In this document: positions 41,104-49,859 of the stretch, in pieces
How positions within the stretch are numbered: position 1 is the stretch's first letter
Layout of the letters: every line of letters begins with the position of its first letter
From: Acidobacteriota bacterium
GTDB taxonomy: Bacteria > Acidobacteriota > Terriglobia > Bryobacterales > Bryobacteraceae
Assembly (NCBI GenBank): GCA_025353165.1
Contig: JANXRE010000121.1
Span: 1 to 64,000, forward strand
Direction of reading: 5' to 3'
DNA length: 64,000 nucleotides
Position numbers and translations under genes: made by a program
The notes under the pieces: model-generated
Told to the model about the DNA's origin: nothing
What the model saw: only the letters and a program-made list of their open reading frames with translations
Databases searched by the model: none

Positions 41104-41886
41104 GTGTCGTCTCTTCCCATGACCTTCCAGGTCGGACAATACGATGGTCCTCTCGACCTGTTGCTCGATCTGATCCGCAAACAGCAGATCAACATCTACG
41201 ACATCCCGATCGCGAAGATCACGACACAGTACCTGGAATACATGGAAAAGGCCGCGTCGCTGGACGTGGAACTGAACTCCGAGTTCATCTACATGGCGGC
41301 CACCCTGATCCATATCAAATCGAGGCTGCTGCTGCCGAGAGATCCGGCGCTGCAGGAAATTTCGCCGGAAGACGATCCGCGAATGGAGCTTGTCGAGAAG
41401 CTGCTGGAGCACCAGCGGTTCCGCGATGCCGCCGAAATGCTCCAGCAGAAGAGGATGATCGAGGAAGCGGTGTGGTCCAATCCGCGGATAGAGGATTTTC
41501 TCTCGGAGGACGACCAGCCGGGGCTGGCGGTCACTCTGTTCGATTTAGTCAAGACCTTTCAGCAGGTGCTGGAGCGAGCCAAGGACCGGCCTACCTACGA
41601 TATCGAGACGGAGGAAGTGAGCGTCCCGGAGATGATCCAGTACCTCGGCAAGGCGCTACATCGGACCAAAGGTCCGATCTCGGTCACGGAGCTTTTCGAG
41701 AAACAGAAGAGCCGGCGCGCCATGATCTGTTTGTTTCTGGCGATGCTGGAGTTGGTGAAACGGCAGGCCGTCGACCTGACTCAGAAGGACGCATTCGGCG
41801 ATATTGGAATTCAAGCGCGCGAGGGCATGGAGGAGGCGTTCGACCCAGCCCAGTGGAGCGCGATAGAAGAGGAATACAGCGCATGA
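41104..41886 (+). CDS. scpA: Segregation and condensation protein A
   Basis: 260 residues (255 if ATG 41119 is used). Kleisin subunit of the SMC-ScpAB condensin. The N-terminal FQVGQYDGPLDLLLDLIRKQQINIYDIPIAKIT is highly typical and binds the SMC neck; AATLIHIKSRLLLPR follows, and the C-terminal winged helix is around VTELFEKQKSRRAMICLFLAMLELVKRQAV. GTG 41104 is the first start in frame. Its TGA overlaps scpB's ATG. Confidence 0.95.
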   Translation: MSSLPMTFQVGQYDGPLDLLLDLIRKQQINIYDIPIAKITTQYLEYMEKAASLDVELNSEFIYMAATLIHIKSRLLLPRDPALQEISPEDDPRMELVEKLLEHQRFRDAAEMLQQKRMIEEAVWSNPRIEDFLSEDDQPGLAVTLFDLVKTFQQVLERAKDRPTYDIETEEVSVPEMIQYLGKALHRTKGPISVTELFEKQKSRRAMICLFLAMLELVKRQAVDLTQKDAFGDIGIQAREGMEEAFDPAQWSAIEEEYSA

Positions 41887-42734
41887 ACGAAGCGCAGGAA
41901 CTGGTTGAGACCATCGTGGCCGAGTCCGTGATGGAACACGGCATGGAGCAGGCGGAACTGGACCGCGATCATATCAAGGCGATCGTCGAGGCGCTCATTT
42001 ACGTTACCGACGAGCCGCTTACCGCGCTACAGATTGCCGGCGCGTCGGGCCGCCCGCTGGAGGAGATTCGCCCGGTGCTGGACGAGTTGGCCGCCGAGTA
42101 CGCCCGGCCCGACCGGGGCTTGAGCATCCGTGAAATCGCGGGCGGGTACAAGCTGACCACCAAGCCGGAGCATCATGAAGAGATCCGGCAGTTTGTCAAG
42201 AATCTGAAGCCGCCGCTGAAGCTTTCACTGGCGGCGTTGGAGACTCTGGCCGTCGTCGCGTACAAGCAGCCGATCACGGCGCCCGAGATTATGGATATCC
42301 GTGGCGTGCAAGGCGCCGGCGTTCTGAAGACGCTGCTGGACCGGAAACTGGTGGCGACGGCTGGGCGCAAGAACGTGATCGGGAAGCCGATCCTGTATAA
42401 AACGACGAAGGATTTCCTCGTGCAGTTTGGGCTGAAGGATCTCGCCGAGTTGCCGACGCTGAAGGAGTTTGAGGAGCTGGTCCGACTGGGCGACGGCGAT
42501 GCGGAAGAGGCCGAAGCGCCTCCACCGCCAGCCGCGGAACCGCAAGCGGATGGCGCGGATGTTCCCGTGTCGGAACCTGAGTCACCCAGGTCCAATACGC
42601 CGCCGGTCGATCCCCCGCCGGAGCCGCCCATGCCGCACGACGATCCTCCGGAGCCGGCTCCCGATCCGATCCGGGAGCCGCCTTCGCCGGGAGTGCCGGA
42701 GAAGGCCGAATCGAACATGGAGCCGGATGCCTGA
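41883..42734 (+). CDS. scpB: Segregation and condensation protein B, with proline-rich tail
   Basis: 283 residues. Two winged-helix domains: residues ~25-105 (HIKAIVEALIYVTDEPLTALQIA) and ~110-185 (LSLAALETLAVVAYKQPITAPEIMDIRGVQ ... GRKNVIGKPILYKTT). After KEFEELVRLGDG the last ~85 residues are an acidic, proline-rich, probably disordered tail not present in short ScpB proteins. Dimeric partner of ScpA in chromosome condensation. ATGA overlap with scpA; it overlaps rluB by 8 nt. Confidence 0.93.
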   Translation: MNEAQELVETIVAESVMEHGMEQAELDRDHIKAIVEALIYVTDEPLTALQIAGASGRPLEEIRPVLDELAAEYARPDRGLSIREIAGGYKLTTKPEHHEEIRQFVKNLKPPLKLSLAALETLAVVAYKQPITAPEIMDIRGVQGAGVLKTLLDRKLVATAGRKNVIGKPILYKTTKDFLVQFGLKDLAELPTLKEFEELVRLGDGDAEEAEAPPPPAAEPQADGADVPVSEPESPRSNTPPVDPPPEPPMPHDDPPEPAPDPIREPPSPGVPEKAESNMEPDA

Positions 42735-43473
42735 GGAGCGGCTACAGAAAATCCTCGCGCGCGCCGGAATCGCCAGCCGCCGGGCGGCGGAAGAGTTTAT
42801 TGTCACGGGGCGCGTTCGGGTGAATGGGAAGGTGATTACCGAACTCGGGTCCAAGGCGGACATCGGGCGCGATCACATCAAGGTAGACAACAAGCTCCTT
42901 CACGCTCCCGGCCACTTGGTTTATCTGGCGCTGAACAAGCCTCGCGGATACGTCACGACTTCCTCCGATCCGCAGCAACGCCCTACGGTCATGGACCTGG
43001 TCAAGGGAGTTCGCGAGCGTGTCTACCCGGTGGGCCGGCTGGATTTCAACAGCGAGGGGCTGCTGCTGTTGACCAACGACGGCGAGCTTACGAACCGCAT
43101 CACGGCGGCGCGCAGCCATGTCGAGAAGACTTACGTGGTAAAGGTGTCGCGTGCGCTGACCGATCCGCACGAAGAGCAGTTCCGCCGGGGCGTGCCGGTC
43201 TATGGACGGAAGACCGCGCCGGCCAGCGTGAAGTTGATTAAGCCGGGGGACAGCCCGTGGTACGAGGTCAAGCTGATCGAGGGCCGGCAGAATCAGATCC
43301 GCCTGATGTTCCAGCATTTCAGCGTGCTGGTGGAGAAGCTGAGGCGCGTTCGCATCGCGTTCCTCGATCTCGACGTGCGTCCCGGCGAATTCCGGCACCT
43401 GACACCGAAGGAAGTGGAGCGGTTCCGCAAGCTGCTGCGCATGGAGGAGACCGCCGATGCCAAACCTCGCTGA
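42727..43473 (+). CDS. rluB: 23S rRNA pseudouridine synthase, RluB family
   Basis: 248 residues: N-terminal S4 RNA-binding domain (ERLQKILARAGIASRRAAEEFIVTGRVRVNG) and the RsuA/RluB catalytic domain with YPVGRLDFNSEGLLLLTNDGEL, where the Asp is the catalytic residue, and EGRQNQIRLMF. RluB modifies U2605 (E. coli numbering) of 23S rRNA; RluE/RluF-like or RsuA-like specificity cannot be excluded. The chosen ATG lies inside the end of scpB; the usual scpA-scpB-rluB order supports it. Confidence 0.9.
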   Translation: MPEERLQKILARAGIASRRAAEEFIVTGRVRVNGKVITELGSKADIGRDHIKVDNKLLHAPGHLVYLALNKPRGYVTTSSDPQQRPTVMDLVKGVRERVYPVGRLDFNSEGLLLLTNDGELTNRITAARSHVEKTYVVKVSRALTDPHEEQFRRGVPVYGRKTAPASVKLIKPGDSPWYEVKLIEGRQNQIRLMFQHFSVLVEKLRRVRIAFLDLDVRPGEFRHLTPKEVERFRKLLRMEETADAKPR

Positions 43474-43852
43474 GATGCTTCGAAAGGCGAAGACGATTGC
43501 TGTGGTGGGGCTTTCCAGCCGCAAGTCCCGGGCGAGCTACGGGGTGAGCGAGTACATGCAGAGCGCGGGTTACCGGATCATCCCGGTCAATCCGGCGGAG
43601 TCGCAAGTTCTTGGCGAGAAGTGCTACGCGCGGCTGGAGGATATTCCGGAGCACGTGGACATCGTGGACATCTTCCGCCGGTCGGAATATGTTGCGGAGA
43701 TCGTGGAATCGGCGATCCGCATCGGCGCGGGCGGTGTTTGGATGCAGGAAGGCGTCATCGACGAAGCGGCGGCGGAGCGCGCGCGGCAGGCGGGGCTGGA
43801 TGTGGTGATGGACCGGTGCATTTTGAAGGAGCACCGGCGGCATCTGGCGTAG
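43457..43852 (+). CDS. CoA-binding domain protein (YccU-like)
   Basis: 131 residues, a single Rossmann-type CoA_binding domain: TIAVVGLSSRKSRASYGVSEYMQSAGYRIIPVNP at the N-terminus, then VDIVDIFRRSEYVAEIV and GVWMQEGVID. It resembles the N-terminal domain of succinyl-CoA synthetase alpha but lacks its catalytic parts. Role unknown. It starts 17 nt inside the end of rluB. Confidence 0.85.
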   Translation: MPNLAEMLRKAKTIAVVGLSSRKSRASYGVSEYMQSAGYRIIPVNPAESQVLGEKCYARLEDIPEHVDIVDIFRRSEYVAEIVESAIRIGAGGVWMQEGVIDEAAAERARQAGLDVVMDRCILKEHRRHLA

Positions 43853-43871
43853 GTTGATATTAGTGCAGCAT

Positions 43872-44099
43872 ATGGCCTCAATGAGCTGGACGGCTGTGTA
43901 CATGAACGTGCCCGAAGGCTATGTGGCATTCGTCGCAGAATTGCCGGGAGCGAACACGCAGGGGGAAACTCTGGAAGAGGCGCGCACGAATCTGAAAGAA
44001 GCGAATATTCTGGTGCTGGATGCCAACCGTGAGTTGTCGGAGCGCTCGCTCGGGGATGCCGAGGTCATCCGGGAACCGCTGATCCTGCCCGCTGCGTGA
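43872..44099 (+). CDS. HicB-family antitoxin
   Basis: About 75 residues with the HicB/UPF0150 fold signature: Y-x8-GYVAFVAELPGANTQGETLEEARTNLKEANILVL. No helix-turn-helix tail is present, as in short HicB proteins. It overlaps a broken hicA by 4 nt (GTGA), i.e. the order hicB-hicA. A start at 43881 (MSWTAVYM) is equally possible. Confidence 0.75.
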   Translation: MASMSWTAVYMNVPEGYVAFVAELPGANTQGETLEEARTNLKEANILVLDANRELSERSLGDAEVIREPLILPAA

Positions 44100-44256
44100 A
44101 GCGTACCGACCTCATCCGCCACCTGGAGCAGCATGGGCGCGAATTCCACGGTGAAGGCGGAAATCACACGGTTTACATAAACCGCGGCATCGTGACGTCA
44201 ACAACTTTCTAGCGCGCAAGATCTGCGACGATCTCCAGATTCCGAAACTGTCGTAA
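44096..44256 (+). pseudogene. Broken hicA toxin gene
   Basis: GTG start gives VKRTDLIRHLEQHGREFHGEGGNHTVYINRG, a good HicA N-terminus with the catalytic His in GGNHT, then stops at TAG 44211. In another frame the sequence continues as RHRDVNNFLARKICDDLQIPKLS, the normal HicA C-terminus, to TAA 44254. A short deletion in the middle, removing the K-S-T/S-I-P stretch and shifting the frame, explains both. Confidence 0.7.
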
Positions 44257-44459
44257 TTCGGGGTCTTGGGGATAATCACAACGGGTCGCCGCAGGGGGCC
44301 AGTTGCTTGCCTCCTCCTCGGGGTCCACGAGCGAGTAATCGTCGCATGCTCGATCATGGGCATGTTTCGAAGGCAGAGAGAATCCAAGCTGCCTGCCGGT
44401 TCTGGGCAAGCAGATGACCGTGGAAGGCAGCGACGCGGGCTGACGCTGCGGTTGTATCG

Positions 44460-44984
44460 CTAAGCCTCGCCGTTATGGCCTTGCCACGGAGTGACCCGGG
44501 GAATCCAGCGAGACACGTTTTTACAGAATCTCTCGTATTCCGGTCCGAAAGTGCCTCGCAGGGTTGGTTCCTCATACGCGACCACGAACAGGTGGAAGGC
44601 CAGCCAGACGAGCGCGGCGTACTCCAGCACCTGCATATTTCCGAAGATCAGGCCTTGGCCGGCAATGAGGGCCACGACGGCTACGTACATCGGATTTCGC
44701 ACATAACGATACAGTCCGGTGACGACGAGATAACGCGTCGGAAACACAGGCGCGGGCGTGCCCAATCCTTTCATCGCAAAGCGGGCAAACGAATCCAACA
44801 GGACCAGCGTTCCCGCCGCGATCAGCAAGCCTCCAAAAACTCGCAGAGGGAGCCACCAGCTTTCAACATGCCACCGGGAGATCCACCACGGCGCCAGGCC
44901 CGCCACCGTGCCGGGAGCCAGCGCCAGAAAGAGCGCGGATCCGAGGACAGCAAACACTCGCCTCATGCGGCACCCCCTCATCAC
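44460..44984 (-). CDS. Isoprenylcysteine carboxyl methyltransferase-family membrane protein
   Basis: 174 residues (or 168 from MRRVFAVLG) with about four transmembrane segments. The C-terminal VTGLYRYVRNPMYVAVVALIAGQGLIFG and VVAYEEPTLRGTFGPEYERFCKNVSRWIPR carry the RNPMY and EEP...Y..Y marks of the ICMT/phospholipid methyltransferase family, which binds SAM in the membrane. The substrate in bacteria is generally unknown. Confidence 0.8.
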   Translation of the reverse strand: MMRGCRMRRVFAVLGSALFLALAPGTVAGLAPWWISRWHVESWWLPLRVFGGLLIAAGTLVLLDSFARFAMKGLGTPAPVFPTRYLVVTGLYRYVRNPMYVAVVALIAGQGLIFGNMQVLEYAALVWLAFHLFVVAYEEPTLRGTFGPEYERFCKNVSRWIPRVTPWQGHNGEA

Positions 44985-45081
44985 ACATCGAGATGCGGCG
45001 ACCTCATGGCCACTGAATCAACTGGCCGGCAACCGGTTCGATTGGCCGTTGTATCCACAGGGCGACGAATTTCTCGTGGTA

Positions 45082-45339
45082 TTAAGGCCAAGGACACTGT
45101 GGGACGTTTACGACTACAACTCCGAATTGGGGAAAAAGCTTCAAGGCACGCGAAGCGGATTCGCCAAAGAGTTGGTCCCGGGTGAGTAGGCAGCGGAAGC
45201 CGGCGTCCACGGCCGCTTTCACGAGATCGCCGTTCGACAGGGCTTTCCATCCGCGCTTCTCTGCGGTGTCACAGGAGATATTGAAACCTGTCAGGACGGG
45301 TACCAGATGCACGTCTATGTTGGCGTCAAGCAGCCACAT
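45082..45339 (-). CDS. DUF5615 PIN-like toxin candidate
   Basis: 85 residues. MWLLDANIDVHLVPVL, a mid-region GWKALSNGDLVKAAVDAGFRCLLTRDQLF and conserved acidic residues fit the DUF5615 PIN-like nuclease family. It is preceded, with a 14-nt overlap, by a DUF433 gene, the usual partner, so the pair is a probable toxin-antitoxin module. Confidence 0.75.
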   Translation of the reverse strand: MWLLDANIDVHLVPVLTGFNISCDTAEKRGWKALSNGDLVKAAVDAGFRCLLTRDQLFGESASRALKLFPQFGVVVVNVPQCPWP

Positions 45340-45574
45340 GGAAGGAGGCGGTGAGCTCCGAAGCGACCTTCAACACTTCGGGCAAAGCCTGCGGCGGAAA
45401 GCCGCCAGCGAAAGACTCTTCGATGTCTTCCAAAAACATACCGCTGGCCAGACATTCGAGGATGAGAGAGACGGCCAGCCGAGTACCGCGAATTGCCAGC
45501 TTCCCGCCAAGGAGTTGGGGATCGGCTACGATCCATTGATAATCCTTGTACGCGGCTGGTTCCCAGTGCGACAT
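45326..45574 (-). CDS. DUF433 antitoxin candidate
   Basis: 82 residues. WIVADPQLLGGKLAIRGTRLAVSLILECLASGMFLEDIEESF is the DUF433 signature (GGKP-x-IRGTR-x-V), a helix-turn-helix protein usually paired with DUF5615. It is the first gene of the pair and likely the antitoxin and autorepressor. Confidence 0.78.
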   Translation of the reverse strand: MSHWEPAAYKDYQWIVADPQLLGGKLAIRGTRLAVSLILECLASGMFLEDIEESFAGGFPPQALPEVLKVASELTASFHVAA

Positions 45575-45829
45575 TGCGGCCTCTCCCCTTTCAGTCTAGA
45601 ACAGGCGGGCGGCGCGGCGAGGGCGGCTTGCCGGGGAAGCTGACGGCGTTTTAGAAGGCCCCACATCGACTGGCGGCCGTTTCCCGTCAAAGTGGCCGCT
45701 TCACGGGCCACCCGCAGAAACCTCTCGAGAAGCTTGAGGGGCCCTGCTAATGGGTGTTCTCGCTCATTGAAATCTCCGTAAGTCGCGGCTGCTGGGAACC
45801 ATGGCATCGTGCGCCGATTCGGTCGAGCA

Positions 45830-46528
45830 CTAATTTGCGGACACGCTGACGGGCTTCCGTAGGACCCTCTCAACGCTTCCGCGCGCCGCAGCCTTGTCTT
45901 GGCCGAGGTCGCAGTTGCCAAGCACCGGCTTGCGCCCGTTGATGTAAAGGTCTTGGATGACGTGAACAAGGTCCTGAAGAAAGTCGATAGTCTCGCCCAA
46001 CCCGCCGCGATTCGTGCTAGGGAACAGGTCGGCACCCGCCTTTTCGTCAGTCATGAAGCGATGCGCGTAGATCTTATGTCGGATGGGGAGATAGGTGTTG
46101 TTGAAACGAGTGACGTGCGGATTCAGAGCCTTCTGTAAATGCCTGAGCTGGGAAGTCTCCGTTGGGACCCAGATGCTGGCCATGTAGTCCTGGTACCAAT
46201 CCGGCTTCGGCCCGTTGCCCATCTTGCGCGCGCCGAGAGCATCCTTCGAAAACAGGTGAAGACTTCCCAAAGCTGCCGTCACTAGGGTCTGAACGGTGAT
46301 GGCACTCGAAATCGGATCAAAAAGCCTACTTGTCGTCATGAAGAGCGTCGTCAGCAATGTTGAGCGGTAGCCTTGCCAGAACATAGCATCGGCGTTCAGC
46401 ACCGCGTAGATTTCGTTGTCTGTGAGGGCCAGATGATTCAGTCCTTCGTAGCTCTGAAAGACGATAAAGGCCGTCTCGACTTCCTTGGAAATGAGATTCA
46501 GCGTCTGGACGAATTCCGGCTCCGTCAT
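45830..46528 (-). CDS. HEPN/AbiU2-like protein, hypothetical
   Basis: 232 residues from MTEPEFVQTLNLI. Largely alpha-helical; contains FWQGYRSTLLTTLFMTTSRLFD and, at R150-H156, IRHKIYAHR, which resembles the R-x4-6-H signature of HEPN ribonucleases and the AbiU2 family. Such proteins are often toxins or defence effectors. No antitoxin is adjacent. The local context (HicB/HicA remnant, DUF433/DUF5615) is accessory. Function is inferred only from the motif. Confidence 0.55.
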   Translation of the reverse strand: MTEPEFVQTLNLISKEVETAFIVFQSYEGLNHLALTDNEIYAVLNADAMFWQGYRSTLLTTLFMTTSRLFDPISSAITVQTLVTAALGSLHLFSKDALGARKMGNGPKPDWYQDYMASIWVPTETSQLRHLQKALNPHVTRFNNTYLPIRHKIYAHRFMTDEKAGADLFPSTNRGGLGETIDFLQDLVHVIQDLYINGRKPVLGNCDLGQDKAAARGSVERVLRKPVSVSAN

Positions 46529-46786
46529 CGGCTGGAACTTAGTACAGCGCTGCTTGCTCTGGTGAGCGATCTCAGGAGCATTCCGTGCAGTCCGGGCAAT
46601 CCAGACTACTGGAGTCTTGACGGTTTGCCGGCATCCCAGACTTGTAACAGTGACGGTCGCGACGACGCTCTGGGAGATGACAGTCTTGAGGGCCCGCGTC
46701 ACGGAACTGGCGACGAAGCCGGATCGATTCCCCATCTGGGTGCCATGCCCGGATACGTCCCGCCGTTGATGCCTGTTGGCTCGCGC

Positions 46787-46817
46787 TTGGTGAGCGCTGC
46801 TGAGTCTCTGCGATAAT
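46787..46817 (+). promoter_or_regulatory. Promoter of rnpB
   Basis: TTGGTG at 46787-46792, 19-bp spacer, extended -10 TGC-GATAAT ending at 46817, 7 nt before the first base of the P1 helix. Confidence 0.5.
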
Positions 46818-46823
46818 CAAGAC

Positions 46824-47196
46824 GGATCGCCGGACGGGCAGCCGCCCGCTCTCACAAGGGGCGGGAGGAAAGTCCGGTCTCCATAGGGCAGCATGCCGGC
46901 TAACGGCCGGGGGGATCCGTTCAAGCGGATTTTACGGAAAGTGCCACAGAGAATATACCGCCCGCTTCGGCGGGTAAGGGTGAAAAGGTGCGGTAAGAGC
47001 GCACCGCGGACGGAGTAATTCGTCCGGCAGGGCAAACCCCATGTGGAGCAAGACCAAATAGGGGAGCAGGAGCGGCCCGCTCCGCTACGACTTCCGGGTA
47101 GGTCGCAAGAGCCGTTCAGTAATGGGCGGCCTAGATGAATGGCTGCCGCTCCGCTTTTCGCGGAGACACAGAAACCGGCTTATAGTCCGGCGATCC
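46824..47196 (+). ncRNA. rnpB: RNase P RNA, bacterial class A
   Basis: Catalytic RNA that matures tRNA 5' ends. The two ends pair over 12 bp as helix P1 (46824-46835 with 47185-47196). Conserved core blocks are present: GAGGAAAGTCCGG (about 46858), CCACAGAGA, GGGCAAACCCC, and near the 3' end TAGATGAATGGCTGCC and ACACAGAA. Length is about 373 nt. The next ATG lies only 10 nt after the mature 3' end and no terminator is seen. Confidence 0.95.
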
Positions 47197-47206
47197 AAGC
47201 TAACGC

Positions 47207-49831
47207 ATGAAATATCTATTCGCTCTTTTCGCGTTGGGCGTTTGCGCGCTCGCTTCCAAGTGGACTCCCGACGATGTGCTCATGACCGAAAGCGCGGGAG
47301 ATATGCAGATCTCGCGCGACGGCAAGCTCGCCGTGTGGGTGAAATCGCAGATGGACCGCGAGAAGGGCGAGGCGGTCTCGAACATCGTTCTCCGGTATCT
47401 CGATTCCGATACCGAGGTTCAACTGACGCGCGGGCAGGACAACAACTCCTCGCCAAGGTTCTCGCTGGACGGGAAACGGATCGCGTTTTTGAGCAGCCGC
47501 AAAACCGCGGGCGAGCCGCAACCCAAGGAGGAAGCGAAAGGGCAGCAGGCGTGGATGATCGACGTCCGCGGCGGCGAGGCGTGGCAGGTGACGAAGTTCG
47601 AGCGTGGAGTGCACGCGCTGGCTTGGCTGGATGGCGATACGCTGCTGCTGGCCGCGCCGGAGGATGCGAGCCTCTACGACATCCAGGTCAAAGAGCGGAA
47701 AGACACCTCCAATGTGGTGGATGACGAGGATCACGCCCCGCCGGTGCGTCTGTTCCGCTATGACGTCAAGAAGTCGACTGCGACGCGGTTGACCGATAAC
47801 GCGGACCGGATCGAGCGAATCTCGGTGTCGCCGGATGGGCTGTGGGCCGTCACTACTCACGATCGCAGCCTGCGTTATATCTACGATCAGAAGGTCCGCC
47901 CGGCTACGTGGCTGCACGACCTCAAGAACAACACTCATGAACAGTTGTATTCCGACTACAAGACACTGGTGGGCCAGGTCGCCTGGTCGCCCGACAGCAA
48001 AGGCTTCTACTTCACCTCTCCCTACACGACGCATCCGCTGTATGTGAACGCTTCCATTGAGCAACTGCATTATTACGAGTTGGCCGACCGGCGGACCTAT
48101 TTGCTGGCGCGGGAGTGGGAGCGCGGGGTGGGGGGAACGATCGCGGCCACGCCGGGCGGCGTGCTGGCGGTGCTGGCGAATGGGGCGCGAATGAAACCCG
48201 CGCTGCTGACGCGAACGGGCGACAGTTGGGCGCTCAATTGGATTACGGGCGAGCACGCGGGGAACATCTTCAGCGCCGTCACGGCCATGGACGGCGGGAC
48301 GCTGCTCTACCAGTATTCGACCGCGAGCGTGCCCGGCCAGTGGTACCGGGCGTCGCTCAACGGCGCATCGATCGATCAGCCGAAAGCCATCACCGCTCTC
48401 AACGAAAGTTTTGGGAAACAACCGATCGCGAAGAGCGAACTCGTGTACTGGAAGGGCGCGCGGGACGAAGACGTCGAGGGGATTCTTTCGTATCCCCATG
48501 ATTATCAGGCGGGCAAGAAGTATCCTCTGATGGTGATGATTCACGGCGGTCCCCACGGCGCGGATCACGATGCCTTTAGCGAGCGCTGGGCGTATCCGGT
48601 GCAGTTGTTCGCGCAGCGCGGCGCGTTCGTTTTCCGGCCGAACTATCACGGCTCCAGCTCTTACGGATTGAAATGGGGGGAATCGATCTCGGGAGGCAAT
48701 TACAACGAGCTGGAATGGATCGACGTCGAGAAGGGCGTCGATTCGCTGATTGCCAAGGGGCTGGTGGATCCCGACAAACTGGGAGTGATGGGGTGGAGCA
48801 ACGGGTCAATCATCACCATCGAGCTGACCACGCGCACCACGCGCTACAAGGCGGCAAGCGCCGGCGCGGGCGACGTCAACTGGACCAGCGATTGGGGCAA
48901 CGCCGTGTTCGGCCGCTCGTTCGACGATTACTACTTCGGGAAGAGCGTGCTCGAGGATCCTCAGTTGTACATCCAGAAGTCCCCGCTGTTTCGCATGGAC
49001 AAAGTGCGGACTCCTACGATCATCTTCTTCGGAACGGAAGACAAGCAGGTCCCCACCGAGCAGGGCTGGCAGCACTATCGCGCGCTGCAGCAACTTGGCA
49101 ATACCGACGTGCGGTTCATCCTGTTTCCGGGCGAGGCGCACGGCCCGCGAAAGCTGGTGCACCAGCGGCGGAAGGTCGAGGAGGAACTGGCGTGGTTCGA
49201 CAAATACCTGTTCCGGACTTTGCCGGACCGCAACGAGGCATTGAAGCCGGAGTCGCCGCTGGCTGCCGCTTTGGCTTTGAAAAAAGCGGGCGACACGCCG
49301 GAGACTGTGCAGCGCGGCGATTTGCATATCGGGCGCTTCGAAGTGACTCGCGCGCAGTTTGCGACGTTCGACTCGGCATACCGCTTCGCGGCGGGAACGG
49401 AAGCGTATCCGGCGACGGGCGTTACGTTCGGCCAAGCCAAGGCCTATTGCGAGTGGCTCGGCAAGAAGACCGGCGGGAAGTACCGGCTCGGCACCGAGGA
49501 AGAAATGACCGCGCACCTGAAACCGGGGAAGTCGGAGAACACGCTCGATCATTGGGCCGGATACGCGGTGAACTCGGACGATGCGCGGAAACTCGCGAGC
49601 CTGGTGGAGGGGTTGGGGCCGGGAGCTTTGTTGAGACCGGTCGGCAGCTTCGCCGGAAATGGCGACGAACCGATTTACGATCTCGGCGGGAATGCCGCCG
49701 AATGGGTGGTGACGAAGACGGGCGAGGGCAAAGCTATCGGCGGCAGCGCGGACCGTCCCGCGGATGAAAAATCGCCGATTGCTCCGCGGCCCGATTATAT
49801 TGGGTTCCGGGTGGTGCGCGAAAGCAACTAA
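47207..49831 (+). CDS. Exported S9 prolyl-oligopeptidase-type peptidase fused to a SUMF1-like domain
   Basis: 874 residues. Signal peptide (MKYLFALFALGVCALAS), WD40-like beta-propeller (~30-370), alpha/beta-hydrolase peptidase domain (~400-670) with nucleophile S531 in GWSNGS, Asp in TEDKQVP and His in GEAHGPRK: a complete dipeptidyl-peptidase-IV/acylaminoacyl-peptidase triad. Residues ~700-874 add a formylglycine-generating-enzyme-like (SUMF1) domain: GDLHIGRFEVTRAQF, FGQAKAYCEWLGKKTGGKYRLGTEEEM, YDLGGNAAEWV, GFRVVRES. The two cysteines needed for formylglycine formation are not evident, so the domain is probably for binding. No SD lies before the ATG, which follows rnpB by 10 nt. Confidence 0.85.
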   Translation: MKYLFALFALGVCALASKWTPDDVLMTESAGDMQISRDGKLAVWVKSQMDREKGEAVSNIVLRYLDSDTEVQLTRGQDNNSSPRFSLDGKRIAFLSSRKTAGEPQPKEEAKGQQAWMIDVRGGEAWQVTKFERGVHALAWLDGDTLLLAAPEDASLYDIQVKERKDTSNVVDDEDHAPPVRLFRYDVKKSTATRLTDNADRIERISVSPDGLWAVTTHDRSLRYIYDQKVRPATWLHDLKNNTHEQLYSDYKTLVGQVAWSPDSKGFYFTSPYTTHPLYVNASIEQLHYYELADRRTYLLAREWERGVGGTIAATPGGVLAVLANGARMKPALLTRTGDSWALNWITGEHAGNIFSAVTAMDGGTLLYQYSTASVPGQWYRASLNGASIDQPKAITALNESFGKQPIAKSELVYWKGARDEDVEGILSYPHDYQAGKKYPLMVMIHGGPHGADHDAFSERWAYPVQLFAQRGAFVFRPNYHGSSSYGLKWGESISGGNYNELEWIDVEKGVDSLIAKGLVDPDKLGVMGWSNGSIITIELTTRTTRYKAASAGAGDVNWTSDWGNAVFGRSFDDYYFGKSVLEDPQLYIQKSPLFRMDKVRTPTIIFFGTEDKQVPTEQGWQHYRALQQLGNTDVRFILFPGEAHGPRKLVHQRRKVEEELAWFDKYLFRTLPDRNEALKPESPLAAALALKKAGDTPETVQRGDLHIGRFEVTRAQFATFDSAYRFAAGTEAYPATGVTFGQAKAYCEWLGKKTGGKYRLGTEEEMTAHLKPGKSENTLDHWAGYAVNSDDARKLASLVEGLGPGALLRPVGSFAGNGDEPIYDLGGNAAEWVVTKTGEGKAIGGSADRPADEKSPIAPRPDYIGFRVVRESN

Positions 49832-49859
49832 GCCGTGTCTCACCGATTCCCTCTCCGGC

